Source: Isoetes taiwanensis (lineage: Eukaryota > Streptophyta > Lycopodiopsida > Isoetales > Isoetaceae). From it: a stretch of 64,000 bases of DNA. Shown piece by piece: positions 1-11,639 of this stretch. The DNA is taken from the NCBI GenBank assembly GCA_021234155.1, contig JAJEKV010000185.1, forward strand, positions 120,001 through 184,000, in the 5' to 3' direction. A program made the position numbers and the translations under genes. Below the pieces are notes generated by a model. The model worked only from the letters and a program-made list of their open reading frames with translations. It was not told where the DNA came from and did not search any database. The stretch's first letter is position 1; every line of letters starts with the position of its first letter.

Positions 1-118
1 GAGATGTCATATCATTTTCTAATTATTTGCCTCTTCTTTAGACTCTATTCTAGCCAACAATCAAACAATCACCTTTCAAATTGTAGTAAAGCCCGGCAAT
101 GCCGGGCACCATAACTAG
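1..118 (+). mobile_element. Helitron 3' terminus (rest of element lies left of the window)
   Basis: A hairpin GCCCGGC-AAT-GCCGGGC lies at 91-107, followed seven bases later by CTAG (115-118) and then T. Plant Helitrons end in a short GC-rich hairpin a few bases before CTRR and insert between A and T, so this fits a right-hand end. The last 28 bases closely match two other ends in the window (26107-26134 plus; 55548-55575 minus), which argues against chance. The 5' end is outside the window and no coding sequence is seen in these 118 bases. Confidence 0.7.
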
Positions 119-2235
119 TGTTTATATAAGGCCGTATAGGAGGGGTTTTTTAATGAGGAATTGAATATGGAGGGGTTATACGGGTAACAAAATTAAAAAG
201 TACTACGTGTAGAGGTTGTTTACCAACTTATGCATGCAGGTGGCACACCCATTTTGAAGGAATTGAATTCTCGGGATCCAATCCTTTCCCTTTTGCCTCG
301 AATTCCCTGATGGTTCCTATGTTTCTAGGATCCTGAACTGTTTTTGACCTGTTCTGGGATTCATACCCCTTATAATTATTATGGTTCCTTTGTTCTTTTA
401 TTTGGAAGATACATAGTGAGTAAGTATAGATATAGACTATCTTGCAAGTATATATGAACAAGCATATAATACTTATCCTTATCATATACAACTATAATTT
501 CTTGTTGGCTATTTCATTTTTAAAGTAGTATGCAACACCTGCATTTCCTCTTTCTACCCTATGTAGCTTGTCCTTCCAGAGGGATAATAAGGTGTATTCC
601 TCTTTCTGTGGCATTTATTTTATCATCATGCTTCCATGTTTTTATTTAACATATGATGTCATCATTCTATGCTTTGCGCAAGCATATGTCGTATCCTACT
701 ACCGGAGCTTAATTTCTTTTGGCGGTTTTCCTTCCCCTAGTTTTATCCTCGGCCTCCTTGGCTTGTGCCTCCCCTTAGAGGAGGTCTCCTCTACACCTGC
801 CATTGGGTCTTGAGAGGTATGCGACCCTCGAGTTTGAGTCTTTGCTTTTTGCCCCTTCATCTGTTTCCCTCCTCTTCTGGGTTATGTGCCTGTTTCTATA
901 TGTTTCCTCGTTTGATTGTCCATCTGGGTATCGTGAGGCATTGTTCTTGCACCCGTTTGACTCGTACTGATGTAACAAACCCATGTGAAACCACTCGAGT
1001 GGATCTTGATGTCGCGTTCCCGAGACACCGACATAAATAGGGTAGAAGCAACTACTCATGAACGTCTAGATTGTTTTGCCCAGTTGGTTAAGGGCATATC
1101 GGTTAGGAGCATTATATCAGAACTTTGGTCGCTGAAAAAACCGCCGCCTAAACAAACAAATGTACGGCATGTCCAAAACTCAGGCCCAACTGGACCTGTC
1201 ACAGAAGATCTTCGATCTTCTAGGGGACTTCATTGCAAAATCAGAGGCTAGATGGGTCATCCAAGAGAAGCAGGCAGCGGAAATTGAAGCGCTCCAGGTG
1301 CACGTTGAAGATCTGAAGGAGGAAATAACAGGGCTCTGGAAAGAATTACAGGAAACATGTTCCGAATTGAAGCGGTTAGTGAATTTAAGCACAATTTCAT
1401 TATAATGGGAAAATGTTTAGTAAACTGGAATTTTTTTGTTATGGGGGTTGTATAGACCTTATGCAGGGGTTGTATACACGTGTACAGTACCCTGTATCAT
1501 AGACCTTATGCAGGGGTTGTATACACGTGCAGTACCCGTGTATCATACATACATGAATATTTAGAGAACATAATAACACGGTATCATATACCAACTTCCA
1601 AACACAATAGAGACCGAGTTATGAACTATGTATGTCCCTAGTAACCTTCCCCCAGGTTCCTAACCCCTCCCCTTCCCCTTTCCCTTCGCTGCGAGGTCTA
1701 ACCCACGATCCGGGTTAGGAGTCAAGAGCTCACGCTCCTCCCAAACCATTCTTCCCACCATATGGGGTACCTAGTCATTAGAAAAGTAATTCCATAGGAT
1801 AATACTCACGGAAGAAGAGCGGACCCAACTCCACAAAACCGCTTGTAAACGTGGTAGTACACCCTAATAAGGGCATACATCCGTCCCTTTACAAATTTCA
1901 TGAATGAACTCGATATGTATGCATCCGCAGAGTGTGCTAAATATCCATCACGAAGAAGAGGCCTCAATTGTCTTTGTAGCATCTCGGCCCGATAAGGAGG
2001 GGGTTCAAGCATTCCCCTCATTGCAAGTCTCCTATAACATTCGATGGATTAATTTCCATCGCTGGCTCATGACCACAATCAAATTGCTCCGTAATGAAGT
2101 TGATCAACTCCATTGTAAGCTCCTTGGTGGGATCAGGCACAACCTCCACTCCAAGAAATGGTCCCATAGCTCATCCATTCCAGCCGCATTTAATGCCCGG
2201 GGCATGCTTGCAGCCTTCGAGTAGCCCGGGGAGGA
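119..2235. other. No firm gene; possible retroelement remnant at about 970-1405
   Basis: No recognised gene lies here. A 32-base stretch at 972-1003 matches 22256-22287 at about 27 of 32 positions, in the same orientation, including ACTCGAGTGG or its variant, so both may come from the same retroelement leader or gag region. The short plus-strand frame at 1160-1405 would encode a charged, heptad-like alpha-helical peptide (E/K/L-rich), as seen in gag-type or coiled-coil proteins, but no family is recognised. The rest (1406-2235) shows only a short duplicated phrase, ATGCAGGGGTTGTATACACG, around 1460 and 1510. Confidence 0.3.
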
Positions 2236-2309
2236 TTGGGTCCAATCATTTGCAAAAGCAAGCAAGGATCACCGACCGAGCAAGGAACACCTGAGCGAGC
2301 AAGTAAGCA

Positions 2310-2800
2310 AGTTCAAGAGCAAACAACAAGATCAAGTAGCGAGGGAGCACGGAATGAAGTAGCAAGGAACAAGGATCAAGATCAAGTAGCAAAATGCAAT
2401 GAACAAGGAAGATCAAGTAGCAAGAAGATCAAGGAACAAGGAAGATCAAGGAGCAAGAAGCAAGGATCAAGATCAAGTAGCAAGGAACAAGATCAAGTAG
2501 CAAGGAACAAGGATCAAGATCAAGTAGCAGAATGCAATGAACAAGGAAGATCAAGTAGCAAGAAGATCAAGGAACAAGGAAGATCAAGGAGCAAGAAGCA
2601 AGGATCAAGATCAAGTAGCAAGCAACAAGATCAAGTAGCAAGGAGCACGGGAATGAAGTAGCAAGGAACAAGGATCAAGATCAAGTAGCAAGAAGCAATG
2701 AACAAGGAAGATCAAGTAGCAAGAAGATCAAGGAACAAGGAAGATCAAGTAGCAAGAAGATCAAGGAACAAGGAAGATGAAGGAGCAAGAAGCAAGGATG
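2310..2800. repeat. AAGATCAAGTAGCAAG-type tandem repeat
   Basis: The stretch is built from variants of GATCAAGTAGCAAGGAACAA and AAGATCAAGGAGCAAGAAGC. A higher-order unit of about 138 bp is visible from recurrence of AATGCAATGAACAAGGAAG near 2393 and 2531, with a related phrase near 2691. The plus frame through it gives a low-complexity Q/K/S/E/R-rich peptide (2236-2661), which I take as a by-product of the repeat rather than a gene. Confidence 0.85.
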
Positions 2801-2849
2801 AATAAGTGAGAAGTGAAAACAAGGTAAAAGAATTTATAGCTACGAATCC

Positions 2850-2959
2850 AATAATGTTGAAGTATAATACCAATAATGTTGAAGTATAATACCAATAATG
2901 CTGACGTATAATACCAATAATGCTCACGTATAATACCAATAATGCTGAAGTATTATACC
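2850..2959. repeat. 22-bp tandem repeat, five copies
   Basis: Five consecutive copies of AATAATGTTGAAGTATAATA plus CC, with point changes (GTTGAAG, GCTGACG, GCTCACG, GCTGAAG). The period is exactly 22 bp. A sixth, partial copy starts at 2960. Confidence 0.9.
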
Positions 2960-3475
2960 AATAATTCTACAACGACTATAAAAGCAGCTCCATATGATTC
3001 GGTAAGTCATTCATCTCCCATGGCTTATAATATTTATGAAGATCAGTTTGAGACCATTCTTTGCTCCATGAGCTACAATGATATTAATCAATTTGCATAC
3101 ATAAAGGTGTTAAGTCGGATCCCACCGACAATCCAAAGCGTAAGGTCGTGGAGTGTGATTGCCCCGACCTTACTCGTGTTGTGATCCATCTTCTTTGGGT
3201 TCCCGGCGCCATGCCTACGAAATAATGGGATCACAATAGCAGGGATTGATGATGAGTGAATCATCGACTCTATAAAGCCATCAATAATATGTGCATCTAA
3301 ATTATATGTATGCCATCAATAATATGTGCATCAGATGTAATGATGTGTATTAAACACCTATTATAAAAGATGTAAGGATGTTAGTATAAGCATAATGGAA
3401 GCTAATGGATGTATCGACAACGTATTAATTGTCCAAAATGCTTAAGTATTATAGCAAAAGAAATTACATACATGA
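2960..3475. other. AT-rich spacer, nothing recognised
   Basis: No long frame, RNA gene or repeat family is visible. A short phrase, CCATCAATAATATGTGCATC, is repeated near 3278 and 3313. Confidence 0.4.
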
Positions 3476-6400
3476 TTATCGAGAACATGACTGAGATTGA
3501 GAGCTTTTAGCTAATGCTATGTCCCCCCACATGTCAACAATGTATTTTATCTGAACAGTCTTCGGTCTTTTGCCATTTGCATCCCATGCATAATGTATGG
3601 CATCTAACTTCTCATACCTTGATGGATCTGATGGATTGGGTCGCCAACGTTTAGTTAAGCAACCTGTATAGTCACGACCAACAGGCATCCACCATGATAC
3701 ATAAATGTGACCATAATTGGTAGACTCTGGATCTAGGATGGCATCTTCTTCTGTAAAGCCCAACCACGTTGGAGTTTCATCATCTCCGTGTCGGACTAAA
3801 ACAAACATACCTTCGTAACATGTGCATGAGGATCGAAGTCATCCATAGGCAACACCGGATGCCCATCTCGCCGCCCACAATATGTAGGCAAAGGTCTTAT
3901 AAGCACAAATGCTTCATCGACCTCCTGAGTAAATGCAGCTTTGTAGAGGTTCTTGCCTTGTACGCAAACCAAAAGTTATCATTTTGAGGTCGCCCCCGAG
4001 ATACATCTTCCAAACACAAAAGAATCTCGCTCCGAATCCATAGTTGCTTTGTAATCGTCGTGCAAACACACTATCTTCTTTGATTTTTGCGTAAGAAATT
4101 CCATAATGGTATGTACTTGCCGATGCCGTCTCCGTGCCGTGGAGATCTTTCAATGTCTTCCTTGAGGGATATTTTTAGGCACCCCGCTGGTAACGCTGGC
4201 TCACCATTTTCATCCTCCTTCCACATTCTTATTCCATTTTCCGGAATCCACTCTTTATGGGTTGGCCAAGAACTTATATTGCATAATGGGCCATTTCCCA
4301 TCCATTTTAAATCGAATAGCAATGGGTCGGTATGGCCTGTTAGACGTTGGCCCTTATCGTGGGATATATCCCTTGACAAAGCCTTTCCAATCTGAACTTC
4401 ATCCACAAAATATGGAATGAGACTTTGCATTGCACTTGCTAAACAAGTAAAGCAACTCGTGCAAAGTTAGAGCATCCGATGAACTCATTAACGCCGAAAA
4501 GTTCCCAAACAATGCATCAATATCGCCATGAGTGTGCCCAACCATCATGAAACCAACCCGAATCTCATCAATACCTTAAGCCATGTCAAATAAGAGAGGT
4601 AGGAGAACACATATCTATTTTTATTTTGACCCGATGCATTATCCAACCTGTAAGTAGAGATTTCGAGGAAGAGGATTGAAGCCTTCTGTTGGCACTAGAA
4701 GATGAAGGCATCTTCTCTTGTGTCTCACTACTAGCTTATGCCGCAGTGGTCGAAAGTATCTTTTAGGGCTTGCATCAATTTGCAATCAGTAGTTCTCGCT
4801 TCCACACAAATCACCACACTTGTCTTCTTCCCAAGAACTCAAGATAGTGTAGGATTCTAGAAAGTGATCCAACATGAAAGTTTGAGTCATCCTTCCAAAG
4901 ATCAAGAGAGAAATGGCCATAAGCCCGGCCCACCATGACCATGTGTCAATGCTCCCAAAGCTGCTTCAAGCGATCTCCTCTCCAAAACGTACTTTGGCGA
5001 GATGGTGACTTCTTGGTGTGAGTGTTTTGACCTGATCCATCTTATCATGTATTATGCGAGATGACTTTCTCGCTTAACGATGTGATAATGCACGCCAATG
5101 CCAATATTGACTCCTCTGAACGTTGTTCCAACATATGTGCCCGCCGTTGAATTGAAAGGTTGCGCCTCTCCCTTGTATCTTTTGTTCTTTTCCAATTTCT
5201 TCGCTTGATGACTACACATATGTTACACTTGAGAATGTTTGTATTTTTTGCTATGCCGATGTCCGAAACTCTTTCTTTCAAATATTGTAAAAAAGAGGGC
5301 AAGGTTACACTCTTTCCTCCAATTCTTCCACCACGGCCCACCTCCTTATGTATGCTCTTCTTATTAAGGATGGAAGGAAGTTTATAACATTCTCCTTATA
5401 TCATCCTTTCCTTTTTGTTTCTATGTGGAATGCTCTGATTCTCACTAATGAAGGTATCAAGCACACTTCGTAGCTAGTGTCACGCATCTAGGCTTCTTAG
5501 AGCACTCAGATACCATGTCCACCTGCTTTTCCACTTAACTCGAACCTCTTCCTCCAACTATAAAACGTGGGGCGAGCAACTCCTAAAGCCACGCCATGCG
5601 AATTGACAAGACTCCACCTACTGCACCACTACTTTAAGCCTCCGACCGCCACAGATAAGTTACACTCAACACATCAAAAACAAGCGTAATCCGCACTGCT
5701 TGATTGAGAATAAAATTCTTTTCTTAAGGCACATACTTGCTGCCGGCTCGCTTTTTGACACATTCGCCCTTGCAAAGATGTTGATTTTATAGCACTCTTG
5801 ATTGCCTTGAAGCGCATCCCTCTCCTCCTTGCCATCCCCTTTGGTTCCCTCCCCCCTCTTCACATATGTATATTTCCTTTTCCTCTTGAATTGCTTCTCA
5901 ACATCAGCTTCCAAGCACTCAACTTCTAAATCATCATGTTCGAGAGCAGCAAGAGCTTGTAAATGTTGTGAAACTGTCCTACCATCATGAAGCAAAACAA
6001 AGATGGGTCTCCTGTGTTACTAGATGTTAGCTATAGGCCTCTCAAAGACAAGCATGACATGACCTGATATTTTGGTTTCTGTTGGATCTATTATGTTACC
6101 CACTCGAAAGCCCGACCTTTGATACACCCAAGAACTCATCGCCTATAGCATCCCCGAGGATCACTAAAGACTATATTCGGCCTCGAATATTTAGATCCGT
6201 CGCGAGGAGTGAAGAATGTAGCATGGCAAACCTAGTAGATCTGTTTCCGAGTAGTAGATCATCTCATCTTTAGGCTTAAACAACTTTGAGACCAAGACGG
6301 CAGCTAGATTCTCATGACCTCCAATCTCCTCTACTATCTCGCCTTCTTCATTTGTTGCCGTGTTGCTTGGTTCACCACAAAGGGAGCAAAGGAAACCGAT

Positions 6401-6500
6401 GTCCGGGCAAAGCACGGCATGGTGGACTACTAGATGAATCCTCTTGTGAAGAGGGCAAATTGAGGGATCTCAAGACGATCTTCACTTGAGGGCCACTCAT
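3476..6500 (-). pseudogene. Decayed transposase-like protein, copy A
   Basis: Broken minus-strand frames line up with a second copy at 38.3-40.8 kb. From N- to C-terminus they are: a charged region (5666-5995); a segment with VSDIGIAKNTNILKCNICVV (5045-5341); the motif IIHDKMDQ at 5032-5055, followed by a G-L-T-H-G-H-G stretch; a segment with DENGEPALPAG and GDGIGKY (4071-4430); and a C-terminal segment with PTWLGFTEED and YVSWWMPVG (3476-3808). Copy B shows IIHDKMDQ, DANGKPMIPRG, GDGINGY, PVWLGYT and VQWWCPV in the same order. The family is not one I can name. A DDE-type transposase is my inference from the His/Asp-rich motif, the repetitive distribution and the setting. There are many frameshifts and stops, so this copy cannot be functional as written. 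Confidence 0.55.
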
Positions 6501-6830
6501 TTGGTTTTACATCCCTCTTAGGCCACTTTGAATGAATGTGCCTACTACTTCACCAATGTTATCCGCCCCTCCAGGGACCGAAGCTCTGTCGATGGGATCA
6601 CCTGACTCAGGACCTCAATTGCTACATTTGAAGGATCTATTTCCTTCCCATGAAGAGTGGTTCTATTCAAAATATGTCCCCGCAACAATTGTCCTTCCTA
6701 CTAATAGGTTGTACAGGGGAAAATTAAACATGTTTCAATCAAGCAAGGTGATACTTTTCTAACATATGAAATAGAGGAAAGATAAGCAAAAAATAAGAGA
6801 AAATGGCGCTATTTAGTACAAAAGTATAAA
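6501..6830. other. Spacer, nothing recognised
   Basis: One short plus frame (6532-6762) has no recognisable motif. No RNA or repeat structure is visible before the palindrome cluster that starts at about 6840. Confidence 0.3.
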
Positions 6831-6839
6831 TTTTGGTCC

Positions 6840-7135
6840 AAATTTGGAGCTAAATGGCATGGCGCTATTTGGTGTAACGATGAACACTTGGATCAAATGG
6901 CGCCATGCATTTGGTCGAAATGGTGTTTGGATCAAATGGCGCCATGGCGCCATTTGCCAAATTCACACCTATGAATGTGCCATAGGTGTGAATTTGGATC
7001 AAATGGCGCCATGACATTCATAGGTGTGAATTTTAATCAAATGGTGCCATGGCCCATTTGATCCAAACACCATTTCGACCAAATGGCCATGGCGCCATTT
7101 GATCCAACACCATTTCACCAAATGGCTTAGCTCCA
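6840..7135. repeat. Cluster of GGCGCC-centred palindromes
   Basis: Variants of AAATGGCGCCATGGCGCCAT occur repeatedly, including a perfect 24-bp palindrome at 6933-6956. They alternate with TTTGGATCAAATGG phrases and an inverted pair of TTCACACCTATGAATGT and its complement (about 6962-7040), so the segment can fold extensively. The same core recurs at 8.4-8.75, 8.95-9.22, 11.48-11.63 and 18.54-18.60 kb. Confidence 0.8.
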
Positions 7136-7445
7136 TCACAAAATCTACACGAGGTGCCTATGTTATGCATTCTTGCTCCCATTGTCAGATATGTGTCAAT
7201 AAGAGCAGTGCATGCATAACATGGGCACCCCATGCCAACTTTGCAATTGAAACCAAGGTTCTTAGTGTCCTAGCAAAGATTAATGTCAAAGATTTGAACA
7301 CTCTATACACATGGCAAATAGAACGTAATTTATACCGTAAAACAAAGGGGACTTACTTGATATTAGATAGATCCATAGTGGTATGTCCCCGAGCAAGATA
7401 GAACAGAAAATCAAGCTGATCCCAAAGCAGATATATTGGCGTAAG

Positions 7446-7552
7446 AATGCGCCAAGAAGAGCCAAGAAGAAAGCGCCAAGAAAGATTCGAAAGAAGAAAG
7501 CGCCAAGGAGGATTCGCCAAGAAGAAAGCGCCAAGAAGAAAGCCAAGAATCA
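7446..7552 (+). repeat. GCGCCAAGAAGAAA short tandem repeat
   Basis: GCGCCAAGAAGA-type units of about 12-15 bp are repeated seven or so times with variation. Plus frames give Lys/Arg/Ala-rich peptides such as KKAPRRIRQEESAKKKAK. They resemble nuclear-localisation or DNA-binding tails, but they are explained by the repeat and I see no flanking domain. Confidence 0.6.
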
Positions 7553-7674
7553 CCGATTTCGGTGGAGCTGAAGAAGAAAGTGCCCGACAAAGACGCGATG
7601 CTTCTTTGCAAAGTTTCCGCTTAGGCGCTCGAGAAAAGAAGCGCCGCCTTTATGCGAAGCCGCACCGAGACTAA

Positions 7675-8540
7675 CAAAGCGGATTCGAAAACCAACCGCG
7701 GCACGAAAAACGCCTCAAGGCCGTGGGCATGGTCGCGATTAAGTGGGAGCACGGGCGGCAAAAGAGGGAGCTTTAAAGGCAAAGTACAATTTTCAAAATG
7801 GACGATTCAAATTTAAGTGTGTGGCGCCAAATTTCAATATATCGGGCGCTGAATTTTGACTTTTATGTTAATTAAGTAAGCGGCGGAATTTTGAATTTTA
7901 TGTTCAAATTTGGGCGAAAAATTTAGGCGGGAAATATTCAATTTCAAAATTGAATTGAATTGGCTGGCATATGGCCTGGATCGCCACGCACGCCGGCGGG
8001 CGGCCGGGCGGCATGGGCGCTGACCGCCACGCATGGGCGCCTGGATGGCGATGGGCCCTAGTTGGTCACTGTTTTCCAAAGCTTCTCATTCGCTTTATTC
8101 GTTTTCGATTCCAGCCCCAAATCGACCTTAGCCGCCCGGCGCTGGCAGCTTAATTTAAAGCAACCCTTTTTCATCCTTTTTTTTCAGTGATTTCTGGCGC
8201 CATTTCCCCGCAGTTCAGCGCCTCAACACATCTAGATACACACCGGTTTTCGGACCAAATTCAAGGCGCGCGAAATGGAAATGGACAATTCTGGAGCTCC
8301 TCAAAATGTGGAGACAGAGGCTAGCTTACCTCAAGGTACAGGTATGTCGTCTACTTGCATTGTTTGTTTGGGCTAAATGGCGCCACCGCGCTATTTAGAT
8401 GCATGGTAACCACTTTAGGGTCTTATAGTTGACAAATGGCGCCATTTGGATGATTGAGTGCACTTTAGGAGTCTTAGCTACTTTAGGATGCCTGGTAGCT
8501 TACTCTACGGTCTTTGATGTCTATTAGCTTACCATAGGGC
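7675..8540. other. Unrecognised stretch with a possible first exon at 8275-8342
   Basis: Most of this stretch shows nothing beyond isolated GGCGCC motifs. At 8275-8342 an ATG opens a frame reading MEMDNSGAPQNVETEASLPQ. It then meets GGTATGTCG, which would suit a plant 5' splice site. A large broken plus-strand coding remnant follows downstream (9.4-18.4 kb), so this could be its first exon. No domain is present, so this is only a suggestion. Confidence 0.2.
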
Positions 8541-8776
8541 CTTGTTGTTGGCAAATGGCGCCATGGCGCCATTTGATGTGTATTAGCATACATTTGGGAC
8601 TTGTTGTTGGCAAATGGCGCCATAGCGCCATTTGATGTGTATTAGCTTACCATAGGGCCTTGTTGTTGGCAAATGGCGCCATGGCGCCATTTGATGTCTA
8701 TTAGCATACATTTGGAACTTGTTGTTGGCAAATGGCTTCATGGCACCATTAATATCCGGGCGGCCCTTCCTTTAAC
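8541..8776. repeat. 59-bp tandem repeat carrying the palindrome
   Basis: Four units begin with CTTGTTGTTGG at 8541, 8600, 8659 and 8718, exactly 59 bp apart. Units 1 and 3 carry the perfect 24-bp GGCGCCATGGCGCC palindrome (8552-8575 and 8670-8693). Unit 2 has one change in it, and unit 4 is degenerate. Confidence 0.9.
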
Positions 8777-9399
8777 ACTAATGGAGGCAGCGGCATATGT
8801 ATTCTTCTACAAGTCGCGAGTGCCTCGACTTCGAACGAGCCACTCTCCTTCCAACCATCTTCCGCGAATATTTGGAAGGGGAGGGGCTCTGATCGGTCGG
8901 TAGGCACCTCACGACCAAACGCAGGAAATGCATTCGCATCGCTTCCATTTGCTTATGCATCTGATGCAAATGGCTTCATGGCGCCATTTGCCTAGTCATC
9001 CTGGCTGTCGCTTGTTCTATTGTGCTCTCTCCCTACGGTCGGCGGTGCCTCCACTAGCCGATCCACTCTCCTTCAACCATCTTCCTAATATTGGGCGTAA
9101 GGGGAGTGGTTTGGACCGGGTGGAGGCCTCTTCGACCAAACGCAGGATAGGCATAATGAACCGCCTCGCGGCTTATGCACCGGACTCACATACAAAATGG
9201 TGCCACGGCGCCATTTGCCAACCACAAACCGATTGTCCGCCGCTTGTTCTAACCATTTACCGATGCCTCTTTGTTACCGATGCCTCTTTGTTGCAGCTAT
9301 CTTACGCAAGAAACACAATTTCAATCCGGACCGCACTATAATGCCGATAGACAGCAACCGGTGCATGGAAGTAATGCGGTGAGCCCCTACCGCTACAAA

Positions 9400-10380
9400 G
9401 CTCGAAAGGAGATCAAGGAAGAGAGCTATGCCTCCTTATAAGGGAGACAGATTACGTAAATACCGCAAGATTTACCGGCCGTGCATCTTGGTCCAAATGA
9501 AGTTGGTTGCCAAGAGCCGGTCCGCGAGGATTGGATCCGGTGGTCTCAGAGGATACTTTGAAGCGTAAAATAATTGTGTACTATGTGGACCGGAAGTTTT
9601 ATGATCCCATCAGAATGTCTCGCTAGCATTGCAAATGTAGCCGGTTTGGTGAAGAAGCAAGGTCGGGCGCCGTTGTCGCATAACAAATTTTGAAGAAGCC
9701 GACATCAAAGGTCCACAAGAAATCTTGAGGGGCTTTATGATTCTTCGCAATCTGATGAACGAAGTCGAAAAAATCTCCTCCCTTCATTCGCTGTCAAGGC
9801 AATAGCCCAAAGAGAAACTACCCGCCATTGTGGACACGGCCCGCTAAAAATCGAGCAAGAAGAAGACAAGACAACCTAGGGATACACCTCGCACTGACAA
9901 AGACTCCTCATCTTCTATCGAGGATGTCCGTAAACCCGAGGAAGGGAAGGCGCAAGGCAAGAGGAAAGTTAAGAGAAAGGATCACAAAGATCCGTATATG
10001 GAAAAGAAGGAAAAGAAGCAAGCTAAAGAAAACTAAGAGAAGGAAAAGGAAGAGAAGGAAGATAAAGAAAAGAGGGAAAAGAAGGAAAAGAAAAAGGAAA
10101 GGAAAGAAAAGGATAGGGAAGGCAAGGGGCGTAAGGAAGGAAAGGCGAGACAGAAAAGGAGGGAAAGGAAGTGGAGACAGAGGAAACGGATGGGAAAAAG
10201 AAGAAGAAGCACAGTGCCGGAGACCATTCAAAGAGAGGACACCTAAAAACAAAGGAGAGAGCCTCTGACTCCAAGTCCCTTGAAGTCCTAGAAGTGGTGG
10301 TGAACCCCCGAGCCCAAGGCATAGCGAGGATCCTCCCGGACACACCGCCAAAAGGGTCCCCATTAAGAAGCCGAGGCTAA
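9400..10380 (+). pseudogene. Broken coding remnant with Lys/Glu-rich segment
   Basis: From about 9820 to 10380 the plus strand is purine-rich and keeps a charged Lys/Glu/Arg composition in more than one frame (9828-10268, 10171-10380). It ends in a less biased part reading SDSKSLEVLEVVVNPRAQ and then a stop near 10378. Upstream, 9400-9800 has short coding-like pieces (for example DRKFYDPIRM) split by stops. The order and strand agree with the remnants at 10.98-11.83 and 16.9-18.4 kb, so all may be parts of one large mobile element. The product is not recognised. Confidence 0.3.
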
Positions 10381-10544
10381 AGAAGGTCACATTAAGAATA
10401 GCTCAAAGACTTGCTAGAGGTGCCCGCAAATCTTCGTGTGGAAAGGTCGAAGAGGAAAAGACTACAGAGAATACACCGCAAAAATTTACGATCACCGGCA
10501 TCTGCTTTCCTCTCACATTCATTAAAAAATAGACGTGTTCAAAT

Positions 10545-10963
10545 CGGGGATAGGTTCAATACGCTGTACGTTTTATACGGAATACGTATGAATTGTATGA
10601 TACGGCACATATTTGCCGTATAAAACGTAAAAAATACGGCAAAAAAAAATTCCGGCGTCGGAAGATTTTCGCGTACGCGAAACCTTCTAATTCAGACGTC
10701 TGAAAAGTTTTTCGCACGACGCGAAATAGTAAAATCAGCGTCGAAAAAAAAAAAAAAAAAAAAAAAATTATGGGGTTCAAGCGACGCTGATTTTACTATT
10801 TCTGCGACGCCGAAAAACTTTCAGACGTCTGGAAGGTTTTCACAGACGCCAAATTTTTTTCCCACGGCGAGGTTTTTATATCGTTAAATACGATTTTATT
10901 AAAAATACGATTTTTGACTTTATACGCCGAATTTTGATTTTGTAATGATAGAACCTATCCCCG
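10545..10963. mobile_element. Fold-back MITE, hAT-like by 8-bp target duplication
   Basis: The element starts CGGGGATAGGTTC and ends GAACCTATCCCCG. It is flanked by GTTCAAAT on both sides (10537-10544 and 10964-10971), a perfect 8-bp direct repeat. The arms are inverted over most of their length, for example TAGTAAAATCAGCG near 10727 against CGCTGATTTTACTA near 10784. The centre is a poly-A run of more than 20 bases (10745-10767). There is no coding capacity. An 8-bp duplication is usual for hAT elements, but the superfamily is inferred. Confidence 0.85.
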
Positions 10964-10979
10964 GTTCAAATTATATCAA

Positions 10980-11450
10980 GGGCCAAAGAATCGACATCTA
11001 GACCAAGGAATATGGAGCACGCCAAAACTTTGGTGGAGTCCTTTCAGAGACCCACATCCAGCCTTCACTCCCGCCGATGTGATTCCATTCAATCCCCTCA
11101 CAAACAAACCGGTCCCTTGGAAAACCGAGGATGACCTCATGGGGATGCACTATTATATAGTGAATGGTAATCATTCAGCTTATGGCTGCTCAAATGTATG
11201 TAGAAGACTCTAAGACACCAAAGTCCCAAGAGCAAATGTCAAAGATTTATCTTGAACGGAATTGCCGAAAGTGTTATCCGCACGATCAACGCATCAGAAT
11301 GCCTCGCGGCTTCGCCAGAAGTCAATGATATCACCGCTAAGACTATTTTCAAGGAGCCATTCATTGATAACATAACCCACCAAGGGCAAAGAATATGCTC
11401 TATGCGGAAGCCCGATCCATCTGACGGGGCAATCTCGCCGTAACCATACA
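10980..11450 (+). pseudogene. Coding remnant with YYIVNGNHSAYGC motif
   Basis: A plus-strand reading gives PWKTEDDLMGMHYYIVNGNH and then SAYGC (about 11110-11195), followed in another frame by a piece including YLERNCRKCYPHDQRI. The I-V-N-G-N-H-S-A pattern resembles the G-x-H-R-x-x-A signature of ParB-like nuclease folds. That similarity is short and is only an inference. It is interrupted by stops. It lies between a MITE and a palindrome cluster and may belong to the same large element as its neighbours. Confidence 0.25.
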
Positions 11451-11477
11451 AGGTACATGTTTTAATTTTTTGCAAGA

Positions 11478-11635
11478 TTATGAAATGGCGCCGTGGCGCC
11501 ATTTGGTGAGGAAACGGCGCCGGGGCGCCATTTGGTGAGGAAATGGCACCGCGGGCGCCATTTTCTCATCAAATGGCGCCACGGTGCCATTTGTTCACCA
11601 AACGGCGCCACGACGCCATTTGCTCATTAAATGTT
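11478..11635. repeat. GGCGCC palindrome cluster
   Basis: Five or more near-identical copies of AAATGGCGCCGTGGCGCCAT-type palindromes follow one another at about 30-bp spacing. They are the same family as at 6.8-7.1 and 8.5-8.8 kb. Confidence 0.85.
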
Positions 11636-11639
11636 CGTC

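Noticed and set aside
2236-2661. Q/S/K-rich plus-strand frame as a disordered protein
   Set aside because: It is explained by the tandem GATCAAGTAGC repeat. There is no unique sequence on either side to support a gene.
9908-10390. Minus-strand frame rich in Phe, Leu and Ser (membrane-protein-like)
   Set aside because: It is the complement of a purine-rich, Lys/Glu-coding tract on the plus strand; the hydrophobic composition is a mirror effect.
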